37,493 bases of DNA from Planctomycetota bacterium (GTDB lineage: Bacteria; Planctomycetota; UBA1135; GCA-002686595). The DNA lies in contig JASLMK010000115.1 of the NCBI GenBank assembly GCA_030746555.1, forward strand, positions 1 to 37,493. Reading direction: 5' to 3'. Below, in pieces: positions 36,259 to 37,493 of the stretch. Positions within the stretch are counted from its first letter, which is position 1; every line of letters begins with the position of its first letter. A program made the position numbers and the translations under genes. The notes beneath the pieces are model-generated. The model was not told where the DNA came from, did not search any database, and saw only the letters and a list, made by a program, of their open reading frames with translations.

Positions 36259-37493
36259 TCAGGGGCAGAAGTCGACGCTCAGTCCGTCGGAGAGGTTGAA
36301 TCCTGCGGGACCGCCTCCCGGATCGCGGTACCACAGCTGGAACTTCCAGGTGTCTCCGGGCTCGATCAGGCCCGGGCCGAGACCGGCGGGGGGCGCGGTC
36401 ATGTCGACGGGGCGCACGATCTGCCCTCCGCTCCCGACGGGCGCGGGAGGATCCAGGCGGAAGATGGGCCCGCCCACGCAGCGGAAGCCCTCGCCGAAGG
36501 GCAGCTGGATCTCGTTGGGGCCGTAGAAGAACAGGCCGGACTCGCCGGGGACGGCTCCCCAGGCGCGGATCTCGAAGAGGTTGGCGCTGATGCTGGTCTC
36601 CTGGTTGGAGGCCATCGAGGCGCCCGGACCCGCGGAGTTGGGGGCGGTGTCGCAGAAGTGCTGCGAATCGCCGGCGCAGCCGGGAACGATGCGCCAGACC
36701 CCGGGGCCGTCGCTGGAGAAGGCCCCGACGTACAACTCACCGGCGCCGTCCTCTCCGAAGGTCAGGATCGAGGTCGGCGGGGGCAGGCCGAGGTCTGTCG
36801 TGTGCTCCACGAGGTCGCTCGCCGAGGCCCCGTCGAAGGCGATCGACCAGACCCTCCCGGCGCAGAAATCCCCGAACACGTAGCGCCCTTCGAGGGCGGG
36901 GATCTCCTGGCCGCGGTAGCGGTGGCCTCCGATGACCGCGCAGCCCTCGGCGTGGGAGTACTCGAAGACCGGCTGCGTCACCGCCGGCCCGCCGCAGGCG
37001 CAGCCGCCTAGACCGGTGCAGTGGCTGCCCTCCATGCAGCGCCAGCCGTAGTTGTGGCGCCCTTCGCCGGCCGGCTCGAAGTCGATCTCCTCCCGGTTGG
37101 ACTGCCCGACGTCGGCGATCCACAGGTCGTGGGTCTCACGGTCGAAGCTGAAGCGCCAGGGATTCCGCAGGCCCAGGGCCCACACCTCGTCCCGAATGGC
37201 GGGGTGACCCACGAAGGGGTTGTCGGGCGGGATCGAGCCGTCGAGCTCGAGGCGCAGGATCTTGCCGAACAGGGACTGTCCGTCCTGGGCCCGGTTGCGG
37301 GGGTCGTTGCCCAGGCCGCCGTCCCCGAGCCCGACGTAGAGCTTCAGGTCGTGGGAGCCGATCCGGATGCACCCGCCGTTGTGGTTGGCGTAGGGTTGCG
37401 CGACGGTGAACAGGACGACCTCGGAGTTCGGGTCCGCCTGGTTCGGGTCGCCGCCGGTGACTTGGAACCGAGAGAGGCGCACGAAGCGCTGAG
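36259..37493 (-). CDS. PQQ-type sugar dehydrogenase (GSDH), N-terminus cut by window edge
   Basis: At least 411 residues; the frame remains open to base 37493, so the beginning of the gene is missing. The visible part is the second half of a soluble glucose/sorbosone dehydrogenase beta-propeller: ANHNGGCIRIGSHDLKLYVGLGDGG, GKILRLELDGSIPPDNPF, EVWALGLRNPWRFSFD (typical Arg-Asn-Pro-Trp-Arg motif), IADVGQSNREEIDFEP and YVFGDFCAGRVWSI. From about 275 residues into the fragment a separate module of some 130 residues begins with FCDTAPNSAGPG and ends with TWKFQLWYRDPGG, a type I associate with secreted planctomycete proteins. The enzyme would oxidise sugars outside the cytoplasm; many relatives are uncharacterised. 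Confidence 0.8.
   Translation of the reverse strand, partial: QRFVRLSRFQVTGGDPNQADPNSEVVLFTVAQPYANHNGGCIRIGSHDLKLYVGLGDGGLGNDPRNRAQDGQSLFGKILRLELDGSIPPDNPFVGHPAIRDEVWALGLRNPWRFSFDRETHDLWIADVGQSNREEIDFEPAGEGRHNYGWRCMEGSHCTGLGGCACGGPAVTQPVFEYSHAEGCAVIGGHRYRGQEIPALEGRYVFGDFCAGRVWSIAFDGASASDLVEHTTDLGLPPPTSILTFGEDGAGELYVGAFSSDGPGVWRIVPGCAGDSQHFCDTAPNSAGPGASMASNQETSISANLFEIRAWGAVPGESGLFFYGPNEIQLPFGEGFRCVGGPIFRLDPPAPVGSGGQIVRPVDMTAPPAGLGPGLIEPGDTWKFQLWYRDPGGGPAGFNLSDGLSVDFCP

Noticed and set aside
1-37493. Mobile elements, CRISPR arrays, rRNA or tRNA genes
   Set aside because: I saw no transposase or integrase, no regularly spaced repeats and no obvious RNA gene; a covariance-model scan could still find a small RNA.

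Overview
The window is a very GC-rich (by eye around 70% or more), gene-dense stretch of a bacterial chromosome. Almost every base is coding, junctions are mostly 4-nt GTGA overlaps, and TGA is the usual stop codon. The best taxonomic guess is a planctomycete. The C-terminal module of the truncated sugar dehydrogenase at the right edge (Cys-Pro-Asn-Ser start, 'Gly-Asp/Glu-Thr-Trp-x-Phe-Gln-x-Trp-Tyr/Phe-Arg-Asp' near the end) resembles a repeated C-terminal module I associate with marine Planctomycetota exoproteins. The mix of large esterases, SPFH pairs and cupredoxin-like lipoproteins also fits. This is inference, without a database search. I see no mobile element, CRISPR array, rRNA or tRNA.

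Layout. 1-205: mostly non-coding, perhaps the tail of an upstream gene. 206-3140: a GCS2-type carboxylate-amine ligase fused to a CBS pair, overlapping an AstE/aspartoacylase-type zinc hydrolase. 3327-5749: two adjacent SPFH (prohibitin/HflK-like) membrane proteins. 5966-11258: a methyltransferase, a polytopic membrane protein, a polyprenol-phosphate-mannose-synthase-like glycosyltransferase and an MFS exporter. 11255-13453: a dynamin-like GTPase, divergent from a large secreted esterase (13618-16068). 16108-17442: a cyclic-2,3-diphosphoglycerate-synthetase-like NTPase.

17672-28768 is a long arginine biosynthesis locus of eleven genes on one strand. In order these are a knotted N-acylornithine carbamoyltransferase, a GNAT acyltransferase (candidate acylglutamate synthase), an M20 deacylase, ArgR, ArgG, an unrecognised P-loop protein, ArgC, ArgD, ArgB, a second M20 deacylase and ArgH. 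The set implies the route through N-acylcitrulline, as in Xanthomonas and Bacteroidetes, rather than free ornithine. The carbamoyltransferase carries neither known specificity residue at the position that separates acetyl from succinyl substrates. Most genes are translationally coupled, and argR starts from its own AT-rich promoter with three ATAAA cores spaced by about three helical turns.

28782-37493: a sodium:solute symporter divergent from a short RNase R-like exonuclease, a PuuD-type membrane protein, a cupredoxin-like lipoprotein, a redox selenoprotein, NAD(P)H-hydrate epimerase, a DUF4870 protein and the truncated sugar dehydrogenase.

The most notable feature is at 34059-35015. A TlpA/thioredoxin-like protein has an in-frame TGA exactly at the first cysteine of its CxxC active site (W-U-A-P-C), and the frame stays open on both sides. 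I read it as an unannotated selenoprotein that ordinary gene callers would split in two. A second window-wide observation is that several genes have a TANNNT-like -10 box only 6-8 nt before the start codon and no Shine-Dalgarno sequence, suggesting that leaderless mRNAs are common in this organism.
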